From Lachnospiraceae bacterium UBA1753 (GTDB taxonomy: Bacteria; Bacillota; Clostridia; Lachnospirales; Lachnospiraceae): DNA of 14,705 bases. Under the pieces are notes generated by a model. It did not search any database and was not told the DNA's origin. It worked only from the letters and a program-made list of their open reading frames with translations. The DNA lies in contig DCHL01000063.1 in NCBI GenBank assembly GCA_002317595.1, positions 1-14,705 of the forward strand, read 5' to 3'. This document shows, piece after piece, positions 14,701 through 14,705 of the stretch; positions within the stretch are counted from its first letter, which is position 1, and each line of letters begins with the position of its first letter. Made by a program: the position numbers and the translations under genes.

Positions 14701-14705
14701 GCAAC

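Overview
The window looks like chromosomal DNA from a Gram-positive, anaerobic Firmicute, most likely Lachnospiraceae (Butyrivibrio/Roseburia-like). This is inferred from gene content and style: GGAGG-type ribosome binding sites, stem-loop plus T-tract terminators, a large secreted multidomain glucanase with Big_2 modules, lipoproteins with Ser/Asp/Glu-rich linkers, and a C_GCAxxG_C_C family protein. No rRNA, tRNA, CRISPR array or complete insertion sequence is visible.

Left part (1-5401). The window opens inside the 3' end of a RecD2-like helicase gene. Convergent to it is a two-gene minus-strand unit: a small C_GCAxxG_C_C cysteine protein followed by a 747-residue lipoprotein with a probable C-terminal beta-propeller-like region. 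Divergent from this unit, behind a good promoter, are a small secreted SGNH/GDSL-type hydrolase and then a zinc-ribbon, single-membrane-span protein with a duplicated aromatic motif and a Ser/Asp/Trp-rich tail. A MazG-like nucleotide pyrophosphohydrolase follows.

Middle part (5402-10036). A SulP anion transporter with a C-terminal STAS domain sits immediately behind a terminator-like hairpin, so its transcription must read through that hairpin. A clean terminator separates it from a convergent AraC-family regulator. The regulator is divergent from an MFS transporter and a VOC (glyoxalase-fold) protein, forming a plausible regulator/transport/enzyme cassette. The last codons and stop codon of the VOC gene are repeated three times in tandem (35-bp unit).

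Right part (10037-14705). A second leader with a strong hairpin and T-tract, plus a possible six-codon leader peptide, precedes a 1417-residue secreted GH16 beta-glucanase: four Ig-like Big_2 domains, a catalytic domain with an intact GEIDIMEIPG motif, and about five carbohydrate-binding-like modules, two of them a 504-bp tandem duplication. A strong terminator follows. The window ends in a 20-bp tandem repeat that may mark a mobile-element end or a binding-site array.

The genes do not obviously form one pathway. The best candidates for something undescribed are the zinc-ribbon membrane protein, the two hairpin leaders, the gene-end triplication beside the VOC gene and the repeats at the right edge.
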